64,000 nt of DNA from Nymphaea colorata (lineage: Eukaryota; Streptophyta; Magnoliopsida; Nymphaeales; Nymphaeaceae), in assembly GCF_008831285.2 (NCBI RefSeq), contig NC_045147.1, positions 22,034,981 through 22,098,980 on the forward strand, in the 5' to 3' direction. Position numbers and translations under genes: made by a program. Shown piece after piece: positions 50,951-64,000 of this stretch. The notes under the pieces were generated by a model. The model saw only the letters and a program-made list of their open reading frames with translations, was not told the DNA's origin and did no database searches. Position 1 is the stretch's first letter. Each line of letters opens with the position of its first letter.

Positions 50951-53663
50951 TCCTTCCTTCTCCCTCTCTCCCCTCCCTCCCTCCCTCCCTCTCTCAGCTG
51001 GAAATGTGCAAACTGAGAGAAAGAGATCTCGGGTTTGAATAAATTTTGAGCTGCGGGCCGATTCAAATTCTAACGTCTACTTTTAATTTCCACTATTTTC
51101 TATGTTTGGAGAACACCCGGATATGTTCTTTAAATATCAAGAATGCCACACATCCCGATCAAACACTGGAGCTCTTTTTCAATGAGACAAATAATTCTTC
51201 GTCCCTCTGATACAATGGAAAACCATATGCATTTCAAACGAGATGCTTTTATCTATGAGAATTTAATATCTTCGCACCGTGTTTGAAGCAATGGCGAGGG
51301 GATTTTCGTAATGTGGGAAAATTCCAAGGATAAGACGTTTTGTACGATATGGCACTATCGTAAAGTCGGATACGAATCTAGGATATTTCGGGAATTTTTA
51401 TTATTAGATTTTTGTATAAAGCTCCCTCTCTTCGTACACAGAAAAGTAAACATTAAGATATCTACGGTAAATACTATGCCCATAATGCCCTTCAATAAGT
51501 GTCCTTATTTAATATGGATGGTGCTGTTCTCGTCTTAGAAACCAATAAAAGGGTAAAATTGAAAAATAACAAATAACAAGTAAGAAACAAACAGAAAGGG
51601 GAGCGCGCTGTTCTTCGTCTTTTTTATTCCTCTTTCTCTCTCTCTCTCTCTCTAGAAAAATATAAATATGTGTCATAAATGAATGGGTTTGAAGGTCGGT
51701 ACCATCCCTTGAGAAATCGAAAATGCCATTTACGTCCTGGGCTGAACACGAGCCCTCCTAGATTGCTCGGCTCGAGGTTGACTCAAGCCCGAGTCCGGCT
51801 TTCGATTCGGTAACGAGTCGAAGTTTGAGTTTGATCTAACGGGTTTAAGTGGCACGCGCCAACTCCTTCAAAGGCTTTCAAAAGCCCGAAATTCAGGTAA
51901 TCGGCGATATATATAAGAGAGAGAGAGGCCCACAAGGAAGTGAACAACGAGGAAGCTGTTCCCTCTTTTACCGTCACCACTCTGCTCCGATGCAAGAGTT
52001 CTTCGTTTTGAAATTCAAAGCGGCCCATCGGTTGACGTCTCTCGCTCTCTTTTTTTATTTACTTTAATATTCACCTGCAACAGCAGCAGAAGCTGCCAGG
52101 AAAAGGAGAGGCGAAAAGTTTGGAAAGATATTGGAAGTGAAAACGAAAGGAAGCAAGAGGGCGGTGTTTGGGTTCGAATTGCAACGGCTCGGGTGGAGTG
52201 GAGTTCCTCTTTATTGTGCTTCGGGAAACTTTGGCCCCTTTGATTTCCTCGCTCATTATTCACGGGAAATTTTGTACATTAAATGGAGAATTTGACTAAA
52301 ACCCCTTAGTCCTAGGGCTTGATTTTGATGTGGGTAGAGCCAGCACCGGTTGGGGAACTGAACGGGTTTGCTCCTTGCTGAAGAACATGGGTTGAATTTG
52401 CGCTACTGATAAAAAAGATTTGATCACTAAATCAGTCGGATGTTGCTTGATCAGACTTAAAAGAGTAGGATTCGGATGCAGATGTGCAACGTGCAAAATT
52501 TAATATGAACTTTTATATTTCGTCATATATCAGTCAGATCGGCAAGCAAAATCTTATACAGAATTCGAATTCAAACACCAACTGGGTTGAAAGTTTTTGT
52601 GTTTGAGATGAGTTAAATATTTTAAGAAAACAGAAACGCGGTTTCCAAAACACAGTAGAGCTACCGGCAATGGCAGTAGGAAGTCCAATCGTTTATCTTA
52701 TCAATTTCTTTGTAACTATCAGACCATTTGGATACAAAAATAACAGACCAATTAAAAATAATTATTAAGTGTTTTTTTGTGCAATCTAATTTCATGGATA
52801 TGATCTTAAGAGTGATACTGGTTTCCAGATTCGAAGATGAATGATTTTTGTTATTCTATCATAGAGAACACTATAAATATCGCAGATAGTTTCATTAATG
52901 TAATCTCCTTTTCGGGGAGGAGGAGGAACTCACGTCCAATCACAAACTTTGGGAGTTTTGAGATGGAGAAATTTATTCTCCAAAAACGGCACACAAAAAT
53001 GAGACGTCACAAAATATAATAACATTTACCAGTAAAAACTACAATGAATCAAAACCAGATATGTTTGAATTTAAGAATGAAAAAGTGTAACCGTTTTCAA
53101 GATTGTTCAGCCCAAGGTACATGATGATGTTGGGTCATGTATGACTTAGTTTCTTTAACTTTACATACTAGCCACAAGGGAAACCATGCATATACCGATC
53201 CCTCTGGCCACTAGTTCGAGTGACATGGGCATCCACACCTCTTTTGTCAATGGAAGGCAACTAATGCTCTACTTAATGTGGAGCCTAAGCCCTAACTTAG
53301 GTATCAATGTAGCACTAAACCCTAGAGAAAAGGAATGGGAATGTAGCACTAAACCCTAGAGAAAAGGAAAGGGAGAGAGATTTAGTTTTTGGCTATGTTG
53401 GTTGTATGTTATATGCATAGACCTGTGCATGATGCCTGTGTGCATGATTCCTACCCCATAAGAGCGTCCTCATCAATGTAGACCAGGAGACCACATGCCA
53501 TGAACCGGAAGCTGTGCATGATGCACCCTAGTGCATTCCCTAGTGGTGGAAATTTATCTTGTTCACCTAAGAACTAACTTGTACTATATATTACCATGGA
53601 TCCAGCAACACGGAACTAAGCCACAGGGGCTGATCAAACCGCTGATTGGACATGGATATATGT
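50951..53663. other. ROP-GAP promoter and intergenic DNA
   Basis: A purine/pyrimidine-skewed stretch directly upstream of the ROP-GAP start (50960-51045) is consistent with its leader. Beyond it are a (CT)n tract at 51635-51653, a relic of CGAGTC/CTCGGCTCGA words at 51760-51850, and a 34-bp tandem duplication at 53307-53374 (ATGTAGCACTAAACCCTAGA, twice). No gene is supported. Short frames at 51783-52263 have no domain. Confidence 0.45.
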
Positions 53664-53864
53664 AGGGCTGTACAACAAGCCGAACCAACTTGGGCTCAAC
53701 TCGAACCAAGTTAATGCTTATACGAGTTAACATTAAACGAGTGAGTTAAATGGGTTAAACGAGTTGAATTCGAACTCGAGCTTGCTATAAGAAGCTCGAC
53801 TTGAATTCGAGGTTGAGTTTTTTTAGCTGAGCCCGAGGTCAGGCTCAGCTTGTGTGCAGCCGTA
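53664..53864. mobile_element. short inverted-repeat element of the CTCGA-rich type
   Basis: The left end GGGCTGTACAACAAGCC pairs with the reverse complement of the right end (ACGGCTGCACACAAGC). The 200-bp interior is made of CGAGTT/CTCGAA/GAGCTC words. It looks like a non-autonomous DNA transposon, perhaps hAT-like, but I could not find a secure 8-bp target duplication. Related words occur at 44440-44590 and 51760-51850. Confidence 0.45.
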
Positions 53865-56853
53865 CATGCATGACCGCTGGATTAATGATCAACTGTTGAT
53901 AATAAGGCCGGTTCTTCAAACAAAATCCAGATTGTACCATTCCACGCAGTCTCTGTCTCTCTGTTGTGAGGAAACGAGGTGCATCGGGGGATGTCCACTT
54001 TTACCTTCACGCGAGAGACAAAAGCTCATGTGCATGCATCCTCCAATGCTCTCCATTAACTCCAATATCAAGTTCATCGTTAACAATGATAATAATAGGA
54101 ATAAAGATCGTGTCAAGAATTGAAGACTAAACTCTATTAGCGGTTATCGAAGCGGGATCCCTCTTAATTAACATCACAAAAAATTGCAGGCGCGGCCTTC
54201 GGGAACAGTGATCATTTTAGTTGTATAATTTTAGATTTTACAGCTCCCGAAATACCACTTATTCTACACCGTGCTTCTATTAATATACTAGTTTTGTTTT
54301 CCATTTCTATGTTCTTAAAGATATACATACGATCTGTACCCAGCAATGTTTTTATTACAACCGACTGCATGGGAAACGGCGATTCATCTTTCCTACCTGC
54401 GGCGCTGCAGCTTATGAAAAATATGAAGGTAAGCACTGGATCAAGTGACATGTTTGTAAATGCATTATTTTATTGCAAGAATTCTGTGGGGGCGTTTGGA
54501 TGGCACCCTCATCTAATCAATTCTGCAAAAAAAATTAGCTTTATGAAAATTAAGTTTTTTTTTTATGAGCTTTAAAAACTTGTTTTGTTTGTTTGGTGAT
54601 ACATCCAAAACCTTATTTTTCATGAATTATGTGAGGGTTTTCACTTCTTTTTATAAAACCAAGTTTTTTCAGATGTTCCAGAAACCTGGTGTAATATTAG
54701 TTGTTTCTCTCCAAGACCAGTTTTGGGGTGTCGTCCAATTAAATGCATCTATAGAAGTTATTTGGCCGCAGTGGTAGGAACATTCTGTGAGTATCATTTG
54801 CATCTGCTTGGAAGAATGTTTCTGATGCCAAAGGACCCTTTAGAATTTCATGGCAATGCGAGTTGAATGTAGAATGAACACATCATGTGTAAGATGACTA
54901 AGAAATAAAGAGACACAGGCCTATTCAAGTGATCTCATTTTAAACAGTTTCTTGTCATGAAATGATACTCCTGAATAATTAAAGATCCAATATGTACGAA
55001 TAAGAAAGAACTAAATTTGGGCTTTAAATATTGAATGCAATGTAAATACTACATTTTTGGTGAATTTGAAAGTTTTAGTTTCTTCGTTGAAGAGAGGAAT
55101 GAAGAGGAGCGCAGGACGACATGGTAGTACTAGTATTTCTGGTTGAACTCCAAGTATCCTGACCTGATCAATAAGCCTCCATTGTGAACTTCAAGTGATT
55201 AGGAGGTTCATCCCTACCTCCCAAAAAATGTATGAAGGACCTCCCATTCTTCTACCTCTCTGGTTTTGGATTGAGTCCACTGCATCCATGTTAGTGATGG
55301 TAGCAGCCCATCCGTCAACTTGGATGTCGCACCCCATCACCTTTTCATAATCACTTTTTTATGCATGAGCATAACGACTACGAGAGTTAGACCTGCAATT
55401 AACAAGCCCCTACCCCAACCAGCTACCCTGCCCCTTGCTCATGATTGCAAACTTATTATTTCCATGTGCTTTTCAACAAATCAATTGCGTGGGTTTAGTG
55501 GTTCGGTTCTGACCCTGGATATCAGATCCCTCCAAGTTTAGGTAGAGAACACAGGAGCCGGTAAAGAAGCTGACAACAGTAGTACTGTTTCTTGTTCACA
55601 TATCCGCCTCAATCTAAGCATCATATCACGGCCAATTCCCTATTCTCTTTTGCTTTTTTCTTTTTGTAAATAATGTAAGTTTGTTCTTTCTTGGAAAAAG
55701 GTTCTACCATTCGACCTTTTTCTCTCAACAATTTTAAAGAAATTAAGCTTAGGCTGGATCAAGAAATTAAGAAAATTGTATGATATTTTATGGGAGATTA
55801 TTAGCTAAGAGATAAAAGTTTCCGTTGTTTATTGTTAAGGTCAACCATTGTGGTTTCTCATCGATAGTGGTATCTGTCATACCTCCATGCCTGTATGATA
55901 CCAAATGCATGATTTTCTTCAACACCAAAGAGGCTCCGTCAAAAATTCACGCAATTGGCTTTTAGTTGCAGCTGTCTACCGATAGTCCGGGCAGCGACAA
56001 TGAGATACCTAAACTGGTTGCGTAACTTGTGGACCAGGCTTTCCTGCCGGCATACACACTCGATAATATTGGATCCGACCTACTAGGTAGGTACATACCC
56101 AAAAAAATTATCATCCAGTTTCCATCAGCTAAATAAAGATTTGATCATTTTCTCTGCAAACCCAAAATCCTGTAAGCCCAACTTCCGCATAGATCTCTGT
56201 AATTTGTGTTGAATCTGACGTAGTTGGCAGTTCAATTGCGAATTCATGTTAATTTTCTCATGAAACCATTGGATCTCAAGTCTTTGTACATAAGATTCAA
56301 ACATGCCCATTTGATATCACAGTAATGAATTAAGTTTTATTCGCCGTTGGAGTTCAATTTCAACCTGGAAAAGCCCTCAGATCAACCTATACATGAATCC
56401 CACATACTGGTAGCGGCAACTTTTAGATGGTCAAATTGCAGTAGTGGATAGGTGAACCCTTCAATCCAAGAGTATTGGGTAGCACATGTTTCTCTTGCTC
56501 AATGCATGACGGCTATGTTCCTAAGCATATGATTGCCAGGCAAGGAAATCGGTAGAATATGAAGAATATACATGTATGGTCCATATTCGGGCGTCCAGAG
56601 TCCACATTTCACGACATATCTGCAACCGATTATATGCAGTGAGAGATCAGAACAAAAGAATGGTCAGGCTTGCTTCCCTGTCATCTTACTGACCATCGTT
56701 GTCTTCTTCCTCTCCCTGTAACAAACAATAGGTGGATCAGTTGCCTACAAAAGGGCAGGCCCGCTGTGCACTTTGCTGTGTGGAACTAAATAGCTCTCAG
56801 TTAAAGAAGAAATTGAACACTAGTTCATTTTCCTTTTGTTGGCAGCAGAAAAG
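53865..56853. other. intergenic region and peroxidase promoter
   Basis: No gene is supported. A GGGGGCGTTTGGATGG word at about 54488 and CCAAAGGACCCT at about 54829 could be the ends of another decayed Tourist-like element, but no target duplication is clear. The frames at 54212-54451 and 54294-54575 overlap on opposite strands and have no domain. The last few hundred bases should contain the peroxidase promoter; no convincing TATA box was placed. Confidence 0.4.
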
Positions 56854-58294
<1,441 letters not shown>

Positions 58295-59552
58295 AAATCT
58301 CGGGAGTTTTATTCCTTCGAACGGGTTGATTTAGCTTTTCGAGAGAGATGTTTCTACCCAAATGCGGAGAAAGAATGCAATCAACGTTATTTGTTTTTCA
58401 GTCAATGAAATTCCCATAAAAATTCGCTACATTCTTGAAAATGGCAGACTAAAGAAAACAAAAAATCTTCACGCTTTTGGATGACGTCTTTTATAAGAAA
58501 CTTGGTTTATGGTGATCAAAGACAATCTTATTCTGCGCGTCTCAAATCGTATTGAGTTCTGAATTTGATTCACAGAAAAATTTAATTTACGAGCAAAGGG
58601 TCAAATCAAATGCATTTCTGAACATGGGTCTCAATGATATGAATTAATTAAGACAGCGGTATATATAAAATGTATTGAGTCTATTACGTCGCTTCTAACT
58701 ATAATATTTTGATCCTAATATAAATAAAATGTGTCACAGAAAAAGTATCCACATTAACATAGCTTTGAAAAATGATATCACAGAAATATCACGAATATTA
58801 ATTGTCACTAACTTCGCATTGTACATAATTGAGGCTTTGCTGTTCAATTCCATCTCTGCGTTCAACATATTTGCTTCGATGTCTGAGCCAGATCAGAGCG
58901 GACCGCAATTGTTTCGACAGGCTATTGATGAGACAATTTATCTCGAACAAATTATCCATCAAATCTATCTACCACCAACTTCACCCAGATGATTTTAACT
59001 AACCGCTTATCTAGGCAAGCGCGGTCGGCGGTCTTCTTGAATGTTCCGCTCAATCTTTATCTCGCAGACCAAATTCTCCGCTAAGTTAATCTTCTCAAAC
59101 GGTCAGTCCATCCAGAAGCTTTCTACTCCTAAAAAAAATTGAGAAACTTATTTCTCATTTATGAAAACTATATTTTAATTTACTATATGGGAGAATTTAT
59201 TTTTCATTCACACTCAATGCATTTTTTGTTTTGTACGGGTACGTGGGCATGGACATTATTAAGTTACTATAAGTGCAGAAATAAATTTCATTAACGTTTA
59301 CCTTTCCTTTTTTATTTTCATGATTCTGTTATTTTACTTATTTTTTATGCTTCTATTTTCACATATCATCTTGACCAATCGCGAAATTTATAAAAAAAAA
59401 AAGCTCCTTCATTAGCACAGATTGTTTAGCAGGAGCACCAAAATGTCATTTGTGAAAAGTTATGTGCATTTGGCGTAATGATATTGATTCTCCAGCACTC
59501 CTTTTGCTCGCTGGCTTTCCCTTTCTCGGTGACGTGGGGGAGAGGTCGAAAC
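58295..59552. other. intergenic region between the peroxidase and Npl4
   Basis: The peroxidase 3' UTR comes first (AATGAA-type signals near 58404), then A/T-rich DNA with no supportable gene. A frame at 58729-58992 has no domain and is probably chance. Confidence 0.45.
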
Positions 59553-59618
59553 CTATATAGAGAAGGAGAATCTCCCTGAGGTGGAAGCAATTCTTCTTCA
59601 CCGACTGCTCCATATAAA
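59530..59618 (+). promoter_or_regulatory. Npl4 core promoter
   Basis: A TGACGTGG bZIP-type ACGT element (59530-59537) precedes two TATA candidates, CTATATAG (59553-59560) and TATAAA (59613-59618). The second is nearer consensus and would give a 5' UTR of about 150 nt before the ATG at 59800. Confidence 0.5.
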
Positions 59619-59799
59619 ACCCCTAATCCCCTCCACCCGCTGATCAAAAGAGAAGCCCCTCCGTCTCGATATTCGACTTGGTTAGTACCCGCTGCCTCCT
59701 TCTGGGTTTGGCTTTCTCCTTTTTTCTCTCGAATTGTTAGCTGTTCTTTTCCGATTCACGAGTAGTTTGATAGATAAAGTTATCGGTGGTAAAGTTAGG

Positions 59800-62700
59800 A
59801 TGATGATCAGAGTTAGAAGTAGGGATGGATTGGAGAGGGTGAAGGTAGACAACCCCAATTGCAAGGTTTCGCAATTGAAATCCCTTATCGAGCACCAACT
59901 TGGGGTTCCCGCGAACCAACAGAGGCTTTCTTTGAACAAGGACCTTTTGCTGGTTAAAAGCCCAGAATCGCAACTCAACAATGGCCAATTCAGCGATATG
60001 GAAGATCCCAACAAGCCGATTTCGTCGTTGGGCATCTCCAATGGATCGATTGTGTATCTCTACTACCAGGGAGAGAGGTCCGTCTCCGGCGTGGCGCGCG
60101 TCAGCGCCTCCGGCTCCTTCGGTAGGAGGATGACCATAGACGATCTGATCGCTCGGCAGACGCGGATCACGCGGCAGGAGACGCCGCATTGCGTCTCTGT
60201 TTCGTTCGATCGAGACGCTGCCAATGCGTTCCAGCATTACGTGAATGAGGCGCTGGCTTTTGCCGTGAAACGAGGTGGATTCATGTACGGTACCGTTGAT
60301 GGGGAAGGGAACGTGTCCGTTGAGTTCATATATGAGCCTCCCCAGCAGGGGACTGAGGATAATTTGATATTGTTGAGGGATCCGGATGAAGAGAATCGGG
60401 TGGATGCGGTGGCCATGGGATTGGGGATGAGGAGGGTAGGGTTTATCTTCACGCAGACGGTCGGGCAGACGAAGGGCGACTACACATTATCGAATGTGGA
60501 AGTGCGACAGTCGGCTGAGCTCCATGGTGAGAATGAATTGAAGGAATGGGTCACTGCTGTGGTGAAACTGGAGGTGAACGAGGATGGGGGTGCCGATGTG
60601 CATTTTGAGGCTTTTCAGATGAGTGATCAATGTGTTAAGTTGTTCAAGGATGGTTGGTTCGTCGATGATTGTGCGGATCTCGATCCTAAGCTGTCAAGGA
60701 TGAAGAAGGATGTTGTCATCGCGGGGAAGGACACAAGGGACGTGGATAATGATTTCTTCTTGGTGGTTGTCAAGATTTTAGACCACCAGGTAAGCCCTCC
60801 TGCTATATTTGCTCCTTGTTTTGCTTGTTTTTTTAATCTCTCTTTCTTGGTTGAGCCAGGGACGAGCATGTAGTCAGCTGATAATTGAATTTTGTTCTTG
60901 TTTTACTTTTCATGCTTACTTCTCTAGTTAATGTTTAATTTTGAATTAAATTCACACAGCTTCGGACAGTCATGTTGATGTCCTGATAACCTCTTAAAAC
61001 GACCTTTATTCAGATTTCAGACTCACAACGAACAGTGTGCATCTACTTTCCGTTCTACCTGGTCACATGCACTTTCTTTTATGATCATTTCTTATTATGG
61101 AGAACCAGGAAATACTGCTTTTTTTCGATAGCTTCATGAAACAGCGTTTAATCTATTAGACACTTCATTGGAGCACATTGTTAATGTCTATGCTTCGTCT
61201 ACCTGCAACATATCACAAATTACATTCTCATTTGATGCATTCACCCCAAGAACCTGAATCTATAATGTTTTCTTTCTTTCTTTGTGACTTCGCTCTGCTA
61301 GATGATCAGTCTAATCTGTATCTTTATATGGTTTCAATCAATGTCCTTCAACAGTCATGCTTCTTGCACTTCTATGATTTGCTAAACAAAAAATGGAAAC
61401 GCCATCCCTTCCCAGTGTGTATAAAATGTGGAGGTCTTTTTTATGAAATTAGTAAACAAAATCCTGTCATTATCAAATAAGATAGCTGGATGGTCAAAAT
61501 TTTGCTGTCCTATACCAAGGGTTTCTGTTTCAAATATAATGTGGGGACAACACCTAGCTTGAGCATCAAATAACAGAGGGTTTAGACAGAGCATCCTGTT
61601 GTTGTTGTTGATACTACAACCTGGCTTTTCTGAAGCGCTGGCATGGTTATATAAAACTTATCATGTGTAGTTTCTCAAGGCTAATATATAGGAGCAGCTT
61701 ATTTTTCTTTGTTCTCTATGTCTCTATTCAGTTCCTTAGTCGATCATTAGAAAACAGATGTAATAATAATGAACAGATGAGTTGTTTTACTACATTTTTG
61801 TAGTCTATTTTATTATAGTTTTTCATCATCTAAAAACTGTTTAATGTTTGGTTAACAGTTTTCAGCTGTTCTGATGATAAGCATATAAAGAAATCATTTG
61901 CTTTGTGAAAGAGCATGTCTGTAGCCAACCACCAGACAACTCGTGTCATGACAGTGACATTCGCAATTGAAAGAACTTTGCATGGATGGAAGCTAAAAGT
62001 AGAAAAACTAGAAACATATCAGCTGTAAACTTCTTTCAAAATTGGGTTTTTTTGGTACAAGAAAAAAGTTAGGGTAAAATTTAAGTTTTGGACTATAAAA
62101 GCAAAGTGTATGCAATTTTTATAGACATGGTTATTATCCAAAATTAGAGTTTGAGGAGAGAATGTTTTGCTTGCATGCATGTAATGTATGTCCATTCACA
62201 TTTTCAATATTTATTATCAAAACTATTACTTTTTAAGGAAATTTTAATTTCTATTTTGGAAGATGGGTCTAGTACAAAATATGTGCTTCTGTGTGTTCCT
62301 GTGAATGCATGGGAGGGAGGGAGAGAGAGAGTCATATTCTGCTAAAAAATGACACTGCAGTATATAATGATATTTTCATCAGAAAATAACGTGGTTTGTT
62401 CAATATAATGCAATGGTACTTGTTGCACTTTTAGGTACTTATCAAAATGGTATTTGGGTGTTTTCTTTTTCTTTTACAGAAACTCTTCTATAGATTGTCA
62501 CCAGATTCACCAACTTAATAATAGTCAGTAGTAGTAGCTCTGCAGTTTTTTAGTTGGCAACCAGAATACTAGTTCCTTTGGATTGATCTTGAGCAATTTT
62601 GTGAAAATATGACCATTTTGGTTCTGTCGTTGTGACTTTCTGGTGTTAGCAGCCTAGGATTCTTCTTCATTCTTCCCATGAACTGTCTGTGACAACTTGT

Positions 62701-63871
62701 TTCTGGGATATGCCCATTATGAGATTGCCTATTTCTTGTATATTACTCTAAGGTTAATGGAAGGAGGGAAAAGTTAAAAACATAAAGTTCTTCCTCCTAA
62801 CTTAATCTGGTCATGAGCATACTCTTCAAAAAGGTTTTCTATTGACTTTCTTAGCAATCCCATGTATTACTATTGACTTTCTTCTTCTGGCCTCATTTGA
62901 TATAGATTCTTCGGATAACATGTACCCTGATGGTATCTTTCAACTCAAAGATTCTTCTTTTTTTATTGTCAAGTGATATCCCGAGATGCTAAGTCGCTAT
63001 TTCAAATCCTGAACATGGAACTTACATTGTACCATTATTACTTTGATCCTGCTGTCTGCATGTCTTCTTCTCTGCCTCTATATGTTTTCTTCATTTCATT
63101 TTTAAACTGATGCCAACTCTTCAGACCCTGACTTCTTCCAGAAGAAATTCTTTCTAGTTGGATCAACTTCAAGATTTTGTTTATGGGAAAGATAACCCCT
63201 AGGGATGCCTATCTTATCACTTAACCGTCACTTGCTATTTTTGTCTTAACCACATTATTGCCCTCACGGTCGGCAGATATTGTGCCAAGTTGTATATTGG
63301 CTACCTCAGCAAGGTAAAAAATTGTGGTTAAGACGCCTCTACGAGATATCTTACCAAATACATAAAAAATTTCATAAAATATAAAAGCACTGGAAATTAG
63401 TTAGAAATTAATATATGTGCATAATCAACACGCCTCTACGAGATATCTTAAATGGAAGAGGGAATAAGAGATAGAGGAAGAAGCAAATACATATTCAAAA
63501 CACCGAAAGGAAATGAAAATATGTAACTGATATGTGGCCAACTGGTTATGGAATAGTCTATCTTCTTTTCTTATTCTATTTTTGTCTGAGTATTTTGCTG
63601 TCATTTGCAGGGTCCCCTTTCATCAACTTTCCCCATTGAGAACAGGATGACTCCCTTGACCATGAGAGCTTTGAGGAACCATCTTGATCGGGTCAAACAT
63701 GTTTCATTTGTGAAGCGGATTTCAGATTTCCACCTGTTGTTGTTTCTTGCTAGGTGTCTTGATGTCAAGTCTGATGTCCCGATATTGGCTGAGTGTGTTC
63801 AGGCACAGATGCCTGTGCCAGAAGGATACCAACTCCTTATTGAGTCGTTGGCTAGTGCTGGTGGGAATTGA
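59800..63871 (+). CDS. NPL4: Npl4-like protein (Cdc48-Ufd1-Npl4 segregase cofactor)
   Basis: The exons are 59800-60789 and 63611-63871. They total 1251 bp and 416 aa, and both boundaries are at phase 0 (CAG|gtaagc ... ttgcag|GGT). An N-terminal ubiquitin-like beta-grasp (about 1-78, MMIRVRSRDGLERVKVD) is followed by the Npl4 MPN-type domain. Hallmark strings are SVSFDRDAANAFQHYVNEAL, FAVKRGGFMYG, FIYEPPQQGTEDNL, LGLGMRRVGFIFTQT, ELKEWVTAVVKLE and DNDFFLVVVKILDHQ. The C-terminal exon holds FPIENRMT and FVKRISDFHLLLFLARCLDV. As in other plant Npl4 proteins I recall, there is no N-terminal zinc finger. With Ufd1 it recruits Cdc48/p97 to ubiquitinated substrates, for example in ERAD. The start is the first of two adjacent ATGs; the upstream in-frame stretch lacks ATG. 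The 2.8-kb intron holds no other gene. Confidence 0.95.
63333..63450. repeat. 21-bp direct repeats bracketing 76 bp
   Basis: A 21-bp string beginning ACGCCTCTACGAGATATCTT occurs at 63333-63353 and at 63430-63450, in the Npl4 intron. The bracketed DNA is A/T-rich and shows no transposon ends. Confidence 0.85.
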
Positions 63872-64000
63872 ACAAGTTATTTCTCAGTGTGTTCTCATGG
63901 CAGAATGAAACTTCGGACGACCCACATGATGAAACTAATCCCAGCATGACCTCTAGTTCTTTTGTGGTTAGCAGATGCTTAGTTACATGTGAAGAGCTCT

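Noticed and set aside
54488-54843. Third Tourist-like element
   Set aside because: The end words resemble Tourist termini, but no TTA duplication and no internal pairing could be established.

Overview
This is nuclear DNA from a flowering plant. The evidence is GT-AG introns of 0.1 to 3.5 kb, A/T-rich intergenic DNA full of (GA)n, (TA)n and (TC)n microsatellites, short Tourist-like and other foldback elements, and plant-specific families (class III peroxidase, CRIB-containing ROP-GAP, Npl4 without the N-terminal zinc finger). The species cannot be fixed from the sequence. There is no operon, CRISPR array, integrated virus or bacterial island.

Layout from left to right: a RINGv (MARCH-like) membrane E3 ligase on the minus strand (1112-5509, 8 exons); a weak secreted-peptide ORF on the minus strand (about 7522-7863); a 71-residue microprotein on the plus strand split by a 3.5-kb intron (8541-12295); a mitochondrial carrier of the UCP/dicarboxylate type (14357-19250, 9 exons, 312 aa); a gene-poor stretch rich in microsatellites; a BRUNO/CELF-like RNA-binding protein with three RRMs (25584-33367, 10 exons, 400 aa); a small acidic ORF (37238-37621); a repeat-rich block with a promoter-bearing, spliced-looking but probably non-coding locus and a nested tandem duplication (39.8-43.3 kb); a CRIB/RhoGAP ROP-GAP on the minus strand (47709-50950, 5 exons, 485 aa); a long gene-poor stretch; a class III peroxidase on the plus strand (56854-58294, 4 exons, 328 aa); and Npl4 on the plus strand (59800-63871, 2 exons, 416 aa).

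I rebuilt the exons of the seven multi-exon genes by hand. Splice phases and codon counts close exactly in each. Carrier, BRUNO-like RBP and ROP-GAP lie next to each other here. From memory, the same three families are consecutive in Arabidopsis as At4g03115, At4g03110 and At4g03100, so the block looks like conserved microsynteny, expanded here by non-coding DNA.

The genes have no evident shared pathway: two act in ubiquitin biology (RINGv E3, Npl4 of the Cdc48 segregase), one in ROP GTPase signalling, one in mRNA regulation, one in mitochondrial transport and one in cell-wall or apoplastic redox. I found no convincing new multi-gene system. The items most worth a second look are the split microprotein, the synteny block, the duplicated exon-like unit at 41.7-43.3 kb, and the GC-rich last exon of the peroxidase.
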